In this document: piece by piece, positions 43,828 to 52,114 of the stretch
How the letters are laid out: every line of letters starts with the position of its first letter
Position numbering within the stretch: the first letter of the stretch is position 1
Assembly (NCBI GenBank): GCA_937920105.1
Contig: CALETH010000028.1
Coordinates: 27,960-91,959, forward strand
Length of the DNA: 64,000 nt
DNA from: an uncultured Bacteroidota bacterium
GTDB taxonomy: Bacteria > Bacteroidota > Ignavibacteria > UBA10030 > UBA8401
Direction of reading: 5' to 3'
Notes under the pieces: model-generated
What the model was told of the DNA's origin: nothing
Seen by the model: only the letters and a program-made list of their open reading frames with translations
Databases searched by the model: none
Translations under genes and position numbers: made by a program

Positions 43828-44337
43828 ATGCCAAAAGTCTACTGCACTTCTTTTGATTCCAAAATAGGAACTGTGTATGTTGCCTCTACAGAAAAAGGTG
43901 TTTGTAAAATTACTATTCCGAAAGAATCCAAAAAAGATTTTTTCAAATGGCTTTCACTTCATTTTGAAAAAGATGACGTCATCGAAAACAAAAGTAGAAA
44001 CAAAGAAATTATTGAACAACTCAATCGTTACTTCAACGGAAAGTTAGTAAAATTTTCTCTTCCTTTAGATTGTGTTGGAAGTGATTTTGAACTTCGTGTG
44101 TGGAAAGAACTCAAAAAAATTCCGTACGGAACAACTATTTCTTATAAGCAATTAGCCAAACGAGCAGGTGTTCCACGCGGATTTCAAGCCGTTGGAAAAG
44201 CCAATGGACACAATCCAATTCCTATCATTATACCATGTCATCGTGTTATTGGAAACGATGGCTCTCTCACCGGTTATGCTGCAGGGACAAAAACAAAAGA
44301 ATTTCTTCTTCGTTTAGAAGGTGCAATTATTTTGTAA
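43828..44337 (+). CDS. ogt: Methylated-DNA--protein-cysteine methyltransferase
   Basis: A 169-residue suicide repair protein that moves the alkyl group from O6-alkylguanine to its own cysteine. The active site IPCHRVIGNDGSLTGYAAG has the acceptor Cys at residue 137. The helix-turn-helix element is in GTTISYKQLAKRAGVPRGFQAVG. No AdaA-type N-terminal domain, so it is the Ogt/MGMT form. The last 13 codons are duplicated (with TAA changed to CAA) at 44482-44523. Confidence 0.93.
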   Translation: MPKVYCTSFDSKIGTVYVASTEKGVCKITIPKESKKDFFKWLSLHFEKDDVIENKSRNKEIIEQLNRYFNGKLVKFSLPLDCVGSDFELRVWKELKKIPYGTTISYKQLAKRAGVPRGFQAVGKANGHNPIPIIIPCHRVIGNDGSLTGYAAGTKTKEFLLRLEGAIIL

Positions 44338-44340
44338 TAT
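44299..44340. repeat. 42-nt duplication, ogt 3' end (original)
   Basis: Matches 44482-44523 at 41 of 42 positions; the difference is the stop codon (TAA here, CAA in the copy). Confidence 0.85.
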
Positions 44341-44346
44341 TTTTTT

Positions 44347-44379
44347 AGATTTGTCAAGTTTTTAAAACTTGACAAATCT
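44347..44379. repeat. 33-bp perfect palindrome with AAGTTTT core (family copy 3)
   Basis: Left arm AGATTTGTCAAGTTTT, central T, exact complement on the right. It lies 9 bp after the ogt stop. Confidence 0.9.
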
Positions 44380-44481
44380 CTTCTCACAAAAAATATTTCC
44401 CATCCCATACTAAAACTATCAAAAAGTTTTCTTATTTTAGTTCTGCAAAAATAATTTCTTCCTTCCTAATTTTTTCAGAAT

Positions 44482-44523
44482 GAATTTCTTCTTCGTTTAG
44501 AAGGTGCAATTATTTTGCAATAT
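44482..44523. repeat. 42-nt duplication, ogt 3' end (copy)
   Basis: Fused at its left end to a copy of the helicase gene's leader and ATG (44447-44485 resembles 44576-44611), so the spacer is a tandem duplication of an ogt-tail/helicase-head junction. Confidence 0.75.
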
Positions 44524-44536
44524 GTTGAATTTCCGT

Positions 44537-44569
44537 AACCCTGCCAGAGTTTTAAACTCTGACAGGGTT
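44537..44569. repeat. 33-bp palindrome (family copy 4, one mismatch)
   Basis: Left arm AACCCTGCCAGAGTTT, central T, right arm complementary except one G:T-compatible position. Confidence 0.85.
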
Positions 44570-44604
44570 TAGTTAAAAATAATTTCCTTCCTAATTTTTT
44601 TAGA

Positions 44605-46830
44605 ATGAATTCTTTACTTCAACAACTTAATCCTGTACAACAACAAGCCGTTTCCACTATTGATGGACCAGTGATGATTGTTGCAGGTGCCGGCAGCGGA
44701 AAAACCCGCGTTCTCACCTATCGCATTGCCTATCTCATTCATTCTAACATAAAGCCGTACGAAATTCTTGCACTCACCTTTACCAATAAAGCTGCACGAG
44801 AAATGAAAGAACGCATTCATTCCATTGTTGGACCTCAAGCAACTAATGTGTGGGCAGGAACATTTCATTCTATCTTTGCAAGAATTCTTAGACAAGAATG
44901 TGAAGTGCTTGGTTATCAAAGAAGTTTTACTATTTATGATACTGATGATTGTCTCTCACTCATCAAAAATATTATGTCCGCAATAAATCTTTCTGCACAA
45001 CAATTTAATCCGCGAGCAGTGTACTCTCGCATCAGCGGAGCAAAAAATCAAATGATTTCTCCTGCAGAATATGAAAATATTGCAAAAGATATTTTTGAAC
45101 AAAAGGTTGCACAAGTTTATCATGAATATCAACAACGATTATACAAATCTAATTCTATGGATTTTGATGATTTATTATTGAAACCCATTGAACTCTTTCA
45201 ATCTCATCAACATATTTTAGAAAAATATCAACATCGTTTTCGTCACATTTTGGTCGATGAATATCAAGATACTAATCGTGCTCAATATACATTGATAAAT
45301 TTATTGGCATCACGTTTTAAAAATATTTGCGTTGTTGGTGATGATGCACAAAGTATTTATTCATTTCGTGGTGCCGATATTCGTAATATTTTAGATTTTG
45401 AACGAGATTATCCCGAAGCACAAACATTTCGATTAGAACAAAATTATCGTTCTACAAAAACTATTCTCGCTGCGGCAGATGCTGTTATTAAACGCAACAA
45501 AAATCAAATTCACAAAACGTTGTGGACTGAAAATATTCAAGGTGATGGTATCACATTATTGGAAACCGAAGATGATAAAGATGAAGGAATGCAAATTGTT
45601 CATCGCATAAAAGAGCAATGCACAAAATATAAATATGATTTAAAAGATTTTGCCGTTCTCTATCGCACCAATGCACAATCTCGTTCTATCGAAGATGCAA
45701 TGCGGCGAGCAGGAATTCCCTACATCATTGTTGGGGGAATTGAATTTTACAAAAGAAAAGAAATTAAAGATGTATTAGCCTATTTGCGAATACTCGTCAA
45801 TCCCAAAGATGAAGAAAGCATGTTACGCATTATCAATTATCCCACACGAGGAATTGGTGAAACAACAATAGAAAAAATCCGAGAATATGCCAAAGAAAAA
45901 AATCTTTCTTTTTTTGATGCACTGCATTCTGTTACAAATATTCCATCACTCACCGAACGAAATAAACAAAGTATTATTCAGTTCATTCGTCTATTAGATA
46001 AATATCTTATACTCAAAAAAGAATTTTCTACCAACGAACTTGTTCGCACCTTAGTTGATGAGTTAGGAATTCTCAAAATGTATAAAGATGAAGGAACGTT
46101 GGAATCTTTAGGCAAGTGGGAAAATATTCAAGAATTACTTTCTGCGATTAGTGAATTTATTGCTGCCAAACCCGACGCAACATTAGAAACATTTTTAGAA
46201 GAAGTTGCATTAGTTTCTGCAACAGATAATTTGACGGATAATAAAAATACCATAACGTTAATGACTCTCCACGCTGCCAAAGGATTGGAATTTCCTGTAG
46301 TGTTTATTGCCGGAACAGAAGAAGGTCTGCTCCCACTCTATCAAGTTGCATTGGATGTTCACGAATTGGAAGAAGAACGAAGATTATTTTATGTGGGAAT
46401 TACTCGTGCGATGAAAAAACTTTTCCTCACCCATTCACGCATTCGTTATCGTTTTGGAGATTTAACATATCCCATACTTTCTCGTTTTGTTGAAGAAATT
46501 GAAAATTCTCTTATTATAAAAGAAACATCACGTCCAACAATTCCAAAAACTACTTCACGCAATGCATTTACGAAATATGAAAACAAAAAATCTTTCTACA
46601 AAAAAAATACGGAAGAGAATTTTATCTTTCGTGATGAAGAACCAACTTATGATGAATCACAAGAGCAGCCAACATTAAAAATTGGTTCACTGGTTCAACA
46701 TGAAGTTTTTGGAAAAGGAAAAATTCTTCATCTTACAGGAAATGGTGAAGCAGCAAAAGCGGTAGTGTTATTCCAAAGTGTGGGACAAAAAAATTTGATG
46801 CTGAAGTTTGCTCATCTAAAACTACTATAA
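44605..46830 (+). CDS. pcrA: UvrD/PcrA-type superfamily 1 DNA helicase
   Basis: A 741-residue 3'-5' helicase for repair and replication restart. Walker A IVAGAGSGKTRVLTYR (about 26-41), LTFTNKAAREMKERI, DEYQDTNRAQY (Walker B), GDDAQSIYSFRGAD, LEQNYRST, and the 2B-domain motifs TLMTLHAAKGLEFPVVF and LFYVGITRAMKKL are all present. The C-terminal Tudor-like tail (KIGSLVQHEVFGKGKIL) is typical of PcrA/UvrD and binds RNA polymerase in studied members. Choosing between PcrA and UvrD names is conventional only. Confidence 0.93.
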   Translation: MNSLLQQLNPVQQQAVSTIDGPVMIVAGAGSGKTRVLTYRIAYLIHSNIKPYEILALTFTNKAAREMKERIHSIVGPQATNVWAGTFHSIFARILRQECEVLGYQRSFTIYDTDDCLSLIKNIMSAINLSAQQFNPRAVYSRISGAKNQMISPAEYENIAKDIFEQKVAQVYHEYQQRLYKSNSMDFDDLLLKPIELFQSHQHILEKYQHRFRHILVDEYQDTNRAQYTLINLLASRFKNICVVGDDAQSIYSFRGADIRNILDFERDYPEAQTFRLEQNYRSTKTILAAADAVIKRNKNQIHKTLWTENIQGDGITLLETEDDKDEGMQIVHRIKEQCTKYKYDLKDFAVLYRTNAQSRSIEDAMRRAGIPYIIVGGIEFYKRKEIKDVLAYLRILVNPKDEESMLRIINYPTRGIGETTIEKIREYAKEKNLSFFDALHSVTNIPSLTERNKQSIIQFIRLLDKYLILKKEFSTNELVRTLVDELGILKMYKDEGTLESLGKWENIQELLSAISEFIAAKPDATLETFLEEVALVSATDNLTDNKNTITLMTLHAAKGLEFPVVFIAGTEEGLLPLYQVALDVHELEEERRLFYVGITRAMKKLFLTHSRIRYRFGDLTYPILSRFVEEIENSLIIKETSRPTIPKTTSRNAFTKYENKKSFYKKNTEENFIFRDEEPTYDESQEQPTLKIGSLVQHEVFGKGKILHLTGNGEAAKAVVLFQSVGQKNLMLKFAHLKLL

Positions 46831-46847
46831 TATAAAAGGAATTATTT

Positions 46848-48347
46848 ATGTATAATTTTTTCTACGTAATTTTATTAACAATAATAATTCATACAACAAA
46901 TATTGCTCAAACAAAGGTATGGATTCCTGATGAACAATTTCGTAATGCGTTAATTAACCACTCTCTTAATTATAACATTAGTCAGAGCATCGGTGATACA
47001 GTTATTGTACCCAATATTGCTGATATATATTTTTTAAAAATCAGTACTAATAATATTGCTAGTTTACAAGGAATAGAGAATTTTACTCATCTTGTATATT
47101 TGACATGTGGTGGTAATAAATTAATGAAATTAGATATAAGTAAAAATCAAGAATTAATATACTTAGATTGTGCAGTTAACCAACTCACAACATTAAATGT
47201 GAGTAAAAATACAAAATTAAAAACATTAATCTGCAATTACAATCAACTTACTGCTTTAAATGTAGAAAACAACATAAAATTAGAAAACTTAAATTGCTCT
47301 TCTAATAAAATTATTTCTTTAAATTTAAAGAACAATATAAATCTCACAACATTAGATTGTTATTATAATCAACTTACTATCTTAGAAATAAACAAGAATA
47401 AAAAACTAGAAAATTTAGACTGTTCTTCTAACCGCTTTACTTCATTAGATGTAAAAAATAATCATAATTTAAAAAAATTAAACTGTTACAATAATCAACT
47501 TACAAATTTGAATGTGAGTCAAAATACAAATTTAACACATTTAAAATGTTATCTTAATCAATTTATAAAATTGGACATACATAAAAATACAGAATTACAA
47601 TATTTAGATTGTTCCAAAAATCAACTTGTAAAATTAGATATAAGCCAGAACGGAAAATTAGTCTTTTTAGATTGTAATTCCAATAAACTTGATACATTAA
47701 TAACAAATAAAACAGAGATAAATTTAACATTAGAAACTTTATACTGTTTTTCTAATCAACTTACCACATTAGATATGACTAAAAATTTAGCGTTGAAATC
47801 TTTGAACTGTTCTTCTAATCAACTCACTGCATTAGATATAACTAAAAATTTTTTATTGAAGTTTTTGAACTGTTCTTCTAATCGACTCACCGCGTTAGAT
47901 ATAACTAAAAATTTTTCATTAGAAGTTTTAGATTGTTCTGTTAATCAACTTAATACATTAAATATAAACCAAAATACAAATTTAGTAGAATTAAAATGTT
48001 CTTCTAATAAAATTAATACATTAAGTATAAATCAAAATATAAACCTGAATTATTTGTATTGTTCCTCAAACCAACTTACTAGTTTAGAATTAGGTAGTGT
48101 AAAATTAAAATTATTAGATTGCTCTTTCAATCAACTTGGTACATTAAATGTAACCCAAAATACAAATTTAGAAATATTAAACTGTTCTTCTAATCAACTT
48201 ACTAATTTAGATTTAAGTAAAAACCTAGAATTGATAAGCTTAAATTACAAGAAAACTAAAATTGAGAATATTGACCTTAGCAAAAATACAAAGTTACGAG
48301 AATTGTTTGATGATGCAATTAAAGAAGAGGTTGAAGAAGCTCGATAA
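46848..48347 (+). CDS. Secreted leucine-rich-repeat protein without sorting domain (paralogue C)
   Basis: The 499-residue precursor has a signal peptide (about 1-20, ending TTNIAQ) and the same N-terminal cap as paralogues A and B (TKVWIPDEQFRNALINHS). Eighteen or so 21-residue units fill nearly the whole protein, of the type NQLTTLDMTKNLALKSLNC, each with the ladder cysteine. It ends at KLRELFDDAIKEEVEEAR with no fibronectin, anchor or T9SS domain. So it should be exported to the periplasm but not by T9SS, unless a different signal is used. It starts 17 bp after the helicase stop, with an AAAGGAA Shine-Dalgarno-like sequence. Confidence 0.85.
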   Translation: MYNFFYVILLTIIIHTTNIAQTKVWIPDEQFRNALINHSLNYNISQSIGDTVIVPNIADIYFLKISTNNIASLQGIENFTHLVYLTCGGNKLMKLDISKNQELIYLDCAVNQLTTLNVSKNTKLKTLICNYNQLTALNVENNIKLENLNCSSNKIISLNLKNNINLTTLDCYYNQLTILEINKNKKLENLDCSSNRFTSLDVKNNHNLKKLNCYNNQLTNLNVSQNTNLTHLKCYLNQFIKLDIHKNTELQYLDCSKNQLVKLDISQNGKLVFLDCNSNKLDTLITNKTEINLTLETLYCFSNQLTTLDMTKNLALKSLNCSSNQLTALDITKNFLLKFLNCSSNRLTALDITKNFSLEVLDCSVNQLNTLNINQNTNLVELKCSSNKINTLSINQNINLNYLYCSSNQLTSLELGSVKLKLLDCSFNQLGTLNVTQNTNLEILNCSSNQLTNLDLSKNLELISLNYKKTKIENIDLSKNTKLRELFDDAIKEEVEEAR

Positions 48348-48414
48348 AACAGATTATTTATCTAACAAATAAAATTATTGTGATATTGATTATAGAAAAT
48401 TTCGTGATAATTCA

Positions 48415-48831
48415 TTATTGTTGAAGTGAACGAACAATCACCAAATTTCCCCAATATTCACGATGAATGTAATGAGTAATAATTGCCGTAAATTCTTCAA
48501 TCCGTGAAGGTGGAAGTATATAATACACACGAGAAGATTTTTTGTTCAAACTATTATGATGGTCAAAAAAAACATCATATTCTGTTAAACATTCTAAAGA
48601 TTCAAGATTATCGGTCTCAGTTTTTACAATACCAAGAACGTAGCATTCTCGCTCTTTATCATAGCCAATAATGTCCGGAGATTTTTCTTTTTGGTCTCCG
48701 TAACCATCATTAAATAATGGTGATGGTTCATTGTAACCATCTATTTCTCTTGCAGCAAGAATTTTTATAGAATGAGAATGAAAAATTTTTACTAATTCTT
48801 TTCGCAATAATAAACGAGTATTATTAATCAT
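48415..48831 (-). CDS. Hypothetical protein with PD-(D/E)XK-like pattern
   Basis: A 138-residue soluble protein. The stretch KSPDIIGYDKEREC followed by YVLGIVKTETDNLES resembles the beta-hairpin core of PD-(D/E)XK nuclease-fold proteins (PD, about 12 residues, then x-x-K), but the usual Glu two residues before Lys is Ile, so catalysis is doubtful. The start codon is separated by one base from that of the divergent CPBP-like gene, so promoters and ribosome sites must lie inside the neighbours' coding regions. Function unknown. Confidence 0.65.
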   Translation of the reverse strand: MINNTRLLLRKELVKIFHSHSIKILAAREIDGYNEPSPLFNDGYGDQKEKSPDIIGYDKERECYVLGIVKTETDNLESLECLTEYDVFFDHHNSLNKKSSRVYYILPPSRIEEFTAIITHYIHREYWGNLVIVRSLQQ

Positions 48832-48832
48832 T

Positions 48833-49546
48833 ATGCAAATATCTTTTCAACGTTGGTTGTATCGTTTTTTAGTTTTAGGTTTTGTGTTTGGGTTATATTA
48901 TGGTGTTCAACGTTTGGCAATGTTAGAAATTCTTCCTTCGCTCATTCACTTTCCTTCTACACTTTCTAAAAATTTTCTTTTCATTTTTCAGCATCACTTT
49001 TGGCAATTCACCGTAGGAATGCTCGTCATTATTGTTGCTTCTCGCGGACATTTGTGGAGTTACGGAATTAATGCCATGAACCGTCCACTTGGGTTTTCAT
49101 TACTTTTACAATGGTGTATTACGACATCACTTTTTATTGTAGTATTATATTATCAATATGGTATTCCTTACAAAACAGAAATTTTTACTACAGGAAATAC
49201 CATTATAATGTTCATCACGCAATTTGTTTCCGGACCAGTTGCAGACCAAATATTTTTTTATGGAATGATGCAAACTCTTATCGGAAAATTTTGGGACGAG
49301 CCAATTGTAATTTCTCGATTTCGCATTTCCCCAGCAATACTTTTTTCCACAACACTTTTTGCTTTCGGACAAGTGAATATTCCATTCTACACTTATAACA
49401 CTATTTTAATGTATGGAATTTTTATTCTTCTTGGCGGATTTTGTGGTTATGTGTATGAAAAAACCCGCAGTCTTTTAGTACCTATGTTTGCAGAATCATT
49501 TATTTTAGGAATTCCTTTACTTGTAAAAATGATTTTAGGAATTTAA
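48833..49546 (+). CDS. CPBP-like membrane protein lacking catalytic residues
   Basis: A 237-residue protein with six to seven hydrophobic helices. The order of segments recalls CPBP (Abi/Rce1-type) intramembrane proteases: VSGPVADQIFFYGMMQ corresponds to the E-E-x3-R motif, FAFGQVNIPFY to the F-x3-H motif, and LLVPMFAESFILG to the H-x3-N/D motif. Here EE is D-Q, the Arg is Tyr and the His are Gln and Glu, so it should be protease-dead. The alignment to CPBP is by eye. It faces a divergent gene with a 1-bp gap. Confidence 0.65.
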   Translation: MQISFQRWLYRFLVLGFVFGLYYGVQRLAMLEILPSLIHFPSTLSKNFLFIFQHHFWQFTVGMLVIIVASRGHLWSYGINAMNRPLGFSLLLQWCITTSLFIVVLYYQYGIPYKTEIFTTGNTIIMFITQFVSGPVADQIFFYGMMQTLIGKFWDEPIVISRFRISPAILFSTTLFAFGQVNIPFYTYNTILMYGIFILLGGFCGYVYEKTRSLLVPMFAESFILGIPLLVKMILGI

Positions 49547-49555
49547 AATATTATC

Positions 49556-49623
49556 GTCATGCCCGAATGTTTTCATCGGGCATCCACAAAATAGATTCCC
49601 GCTAAAAGCGTGCGGGAATGACA
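49556..49623. repeat. Interspersed GTCAT...ATGAC element with two hairpins
   Basis: ATGCCCG / CGGGCAT and ATTCCCGC / GCGGGAAT stem-loops side by side between convergent genes. Confidence 0.8.
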
Positions 49624-49648
49624 TTACACTACAAATAAAATATCTTTT

Positions 49649-50671
49649 CTACAATCTTTCACACACTGCATTATACACCTCATCAACAGTGATGAGTTTC
49701 ATACATTCCAAATGTGTTGCATTATTACATACTGTTGTGCGACACGGTGAGCACGGAATTTTTTTGAACAACGCCACATGTCCTTTTTCTTTATCGTAAG
49801 GGAACCATACTTCAGTTGGTTCTGGACCAAAAATTCCGATTGTTTTTACTCCCACCGCAACACCAATGTGCATTGGTCCACAATCATTAGAAACAAATAC
49901 TGAACTTTGTGATAATATTGCTGCAAGTTTTCTTACTGATAATAGTGGAAGTTGATATAATGAATGTGTTGATGATGTAGATAAATAATGAATGAGTTCT
50001 TTATCTTTTGGACCGGGACTGAGAAGAATATTAATTTTATGATTTTCAACAAGTTTTTGAATTAAAGAAAAAAAATGTTCTTTCAACCACACTTTATTTT
50101 CCCACGTTGCTCCCGGATGTACAACAACAATTGATTTTTCAATTTCCATTCCCAGTGATTGAAGAAAATTTTTTGCTTCTTTTTTTTCTTCACTTGTTAA
50201 AAAAATTTGTGTTGTATTATAAAAGTGAGAATTTACACCTATTGCTTTTAATGATTGATAATGAAAGTCTATTGCTGATTTTGGCTTCCCATCATCTTTT
50301 ACCAATGTAGTATAAAACTTTTTCCGCACACGAACATCTCCACCGACTCTTACTTTTGCACCAGTAATAAAACTTAATAATGCTGTCCGTGGATTACAAA
50401 ATAAATCTATTACCACATCAAATTTTTTTGAACGAAGAAGGGAAAACATCTTTAATTGATACAATATTCCTTTTTGTTCAAAATCAAACGGAATAATTTC
50501 ATCTAAATAAGGATTCTGTTCCAAAAGAGAAACAGCTTTTTTTTCTCCAAGATAGCCGATATATGCTTTGGGAAAATTTTCTCGCAATGTACGAATGAGC
50601 GGAGTTGTTAAGACAACATCTCCAATAAATTTCATTCGAGTAAGTAAAATGCGGTTATATTGATGAAACAT
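49649..50671 (-). CDS. Glycosyltransferase family 9 (heptosyltransferase-like)
   Basis: A 340-residue GT-B enzyme of the ADP-heptose:LPS heptosyltransferase family. Markers: RILLTRMKFIGDVVLTTPLIR at the N-terminus (read in two parts), VVHPGATWENKVWLKEHF in the middle, and FVSNDCGPMHIGVAVGVKTIGIFG in the C-terminal domain. It probably builds LPS core or a related glycan. The specificity for heptose is by family only. A C-terminal cluster of cysteines (PCSPCRTTVC) is seen in many members. Adjacent to a sugar transferase gene, which starts divergently. Confidence 0.9.
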   Translation of the reverse strand: MFHQYNRILLTRMKFIGDVVLTTPLIRTLRENFPKAYIGYLGEKKAVSLLEQNPYLDEIIPFDFEQKGILYQLKMFSLLRSKKFDVVIDLFCNPRTALLSFITGAKVRVGGDVRVRKKFYTTLVKDDGKPKSAIDFHYQSLKAIGVNSHFYNTTQIFLTSEEKKEAKNFLQSLGMEIEKSIVVVHPGATWENKVWLKEHFFSLIQKLVENHKINILLSPGPKDKELIHYLSTSSTHSLYQLPLLSVRKLAAILSQSSVFVSNDCGPMHIGVAVGVKTIGIFGPEPTEVWFPYDKEKGHVALFKKIPCSPCRTTVCNNATHLECMKLITVDEVYNAVCERL

Positions 50672-50766
50672 AAAGTTTATTATTGATTGATATCACAAGA
50701 AACTTGACTTTCGCAGAAAGATGATTCATATTATACGAAAGAAATTTATTCACCAAATATTTTCTT

Positions 50767-51423
50767 ATGAAAACTTCTTTCTACAAAAGAGTATTTGATG
50801 TAGTTTTTTCTTCTCTTTTTTTGTTAATACTCTTTCCTTTTATTCTTATTATTCTCTTTGTTGCGTGGTTGGAAACAAAACAATTTCCTATTTACACTCA
50901 ACAACGGGGATTATCCTTAGAAAAAAATCTTTTTACCATTTTCAAAGTCAGAACAATAAAAAAACATTCCTGCACATCTCCAAACGAACAAGTATTTTTT
51001 AAACCTTACTACGCAGATTTTGTTCCTCCCTTTTGTCGTTGGTTACGCAAAACGGGTTTGGACGAATTACCTCAACTTTTCAATATTCTTCGTGGTGATA
51101 TGAGTTTTGTTGGACCTCGTCCGTTTTCTCAAGAAGATTTAGAAATAATGAAAGCTCATTTTTCTGTTGTATATTCTGTTCGTTCAAATTTTTCAATTCA
51201 ACCCGGGTTAACAGGAACGTGGCAACTATATGGTGATAGAAATGCTGGAATGAAAAATCTTATTCACTGGGATAATTATTATGTTTCTCATTCTTCCTTT
51301 TTCTTAGATACAAAAATTTTATTTAATACCATTCCTTATATTTTCTTCGCTTTGCATTCTGATGCTATTATAGAAAAAAAATCTTCTACAAAATTTTCTG
51401 CTATTTTCATTTCTCAAGATTAA
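50767..51423 (+). CDS. Undecaprenyl-phosphate sugar transferase (bacterial sugar transferase)
   Basis: A 218-residue initiating phosphoglycosyl transferase of the small (monotopic) class. It has an N-terminal re-entrant hydrophobic helix (FLLILFPFILIILFVAW), FTIFKVRTI in place of the usual K-F-R-S/T-M, the catalytic-region RKTGLDELPQLFNIL and MSFVGPRP, then QPGLTGTWQLYG. It would load the first sugar phosphate on undecaprenyl phosphate for a surface polysaccharide. Other assembly genes (flippase, polymerase) are not near; the GT2/GT4 genes are 40 kb away. Confidence 0.9.
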   Translation: MKTSFYKRVFDVVFSSLFLLILFPFILIILFVAWLETKQFPIYTQQRGLSLEKNLFTIFKVRTIKKHSCTSPNEQVFFKPYYADFVPPFCRWLRKTGLDELPQLFNILRGDMSFVGPRPFSQEDLEIMKAHFSVVYSVRSNFSIQPGLTGTWQLYGDRNAGMKNLIHWDNYYVSHSSFFLDTKILFNTIPYIFFALHSDAIIEKKSSTKFSAIFISQD

Positions 51424-51430
51424 AATAAAA

Positions 51431-51454
51431 AACTTCGGTAAAAAAACCGAAGTT
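51431..51454 (-). terminator. Hairpin between convergent genes (T-run on minus strand)
   Basis: Stem AACTTCGGT / ACCGAAGTT; the minus strand continues TTTTATTTTA. It could terminate the heme-protein transcript from the right, and structurally also the sugar-transferase gene. Confidence 0.65.
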
Positions 51455-51473
51455 CATAAATCACTAAAATATT

Positions 51474-51562
51474 TGTCATTCCCGCGAAAGCGGGAATCCA
51501 GTTTGTTTTTTACAATAAAAATGGATGCCCAATAATCCCGACTTGTCGGGATGGGCATGACG
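51474..51562. repeat. Interspersed GTCATTCCCGC ... GGGCATGAC element
   Basis: Hairpin ATTCCCGC GAAA GCGGGAAT, then nested GATGCCC / GGGCAT and ATCCCGAC / GTCGGGAT stems. Confidence 0.8.
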
Positions 51563-51568
51563 GAAAAA

Positions 51569-51955
51569 CTAATTATCCTTTGCACCTTCATTAATCCATT
51601 GTTTGAAAAGATTTACTTCATCTTCTGTTAATTTCTTTTTAGAAAAAAGTGGCATTTGTTTTCCTTTGGGTGGATTAGGTAATAATTTTGTGATGAGATA
51701 GCTTTCTTCTGATTTTCCTACCACTACAGCTTTTTTATATTTTCCACCTTTCACAATATTTTCATATGTATCCATCATATATCCATTATCTCCATCGGAA
51801 TCTGGTTGATGACATTTAATACATCGTTTATTGATAATCGGCATTAAATCTTTTGAAAGAGAAATTTCTTTTTTTTCTTCTTTTTTAGTTTCTTGCGAGT
51901 ACAGTATTGCTATACTTATTGCACAAAGAAAAAAAATTGCGGTGAGTGTTTTCAT
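51569..51955 (-). CDS. Small c-type cytochrome, exported
   Basis: A 128-residue precursor with a signal peptide (about 1-20, AISIAILYSQ). One heme-binding motif C-x2-C-H occurs as KRCIKCHQPDSDG, and the sequence pattern SKDLMPIINKRC plus LFKQWINEGAKDN matches the Planctomycete-cytochrome-C-like domain; the distal Met ligand is probably in KGKQMPLFSKK. It is the last of four heme-motif genes on this strand, separated from the third by a 33-bp palindrome. Possibly periplasmic electron carrier; partner unknown. Confidence 0.85.
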   Translation of the reverse strand: MKTLTAIFFLCAISIAILYSQETKKEEKKEISLSKDLMPIINKRCIKCHQPDSDGDNGYMMDTYENIVKGGKYKKAVVVGKSEESYLITKLLPNPPKGKQMPLFSKKKLTEDEVNLFKQWINEGAKDN

Positions 51956-51986
51956 AGTTTTTCCTTTTATATATGTTAGTGTTTAA

Positions 51987-52019
51987 AGATTACAAAAGTT
52001 TTAAAAACTTTTGTAATCT
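51987..52019. repeat. 33-bp perfect palindrome with AAGTTTT core (family copy 5)
   Basis: Left arm AGATTACAAAAGTTTT, central A, right arm exactly complementary. Confidence 0.9.
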
Positions 52020-52114
52020 ACAAAAATATTAAATGTCAGACATCTTATCTCTAAATTTTTTCCTATAACAAATTTTATACATCTTCTTTCTAACAAGATG
52101 TCTAACATTTAGAG

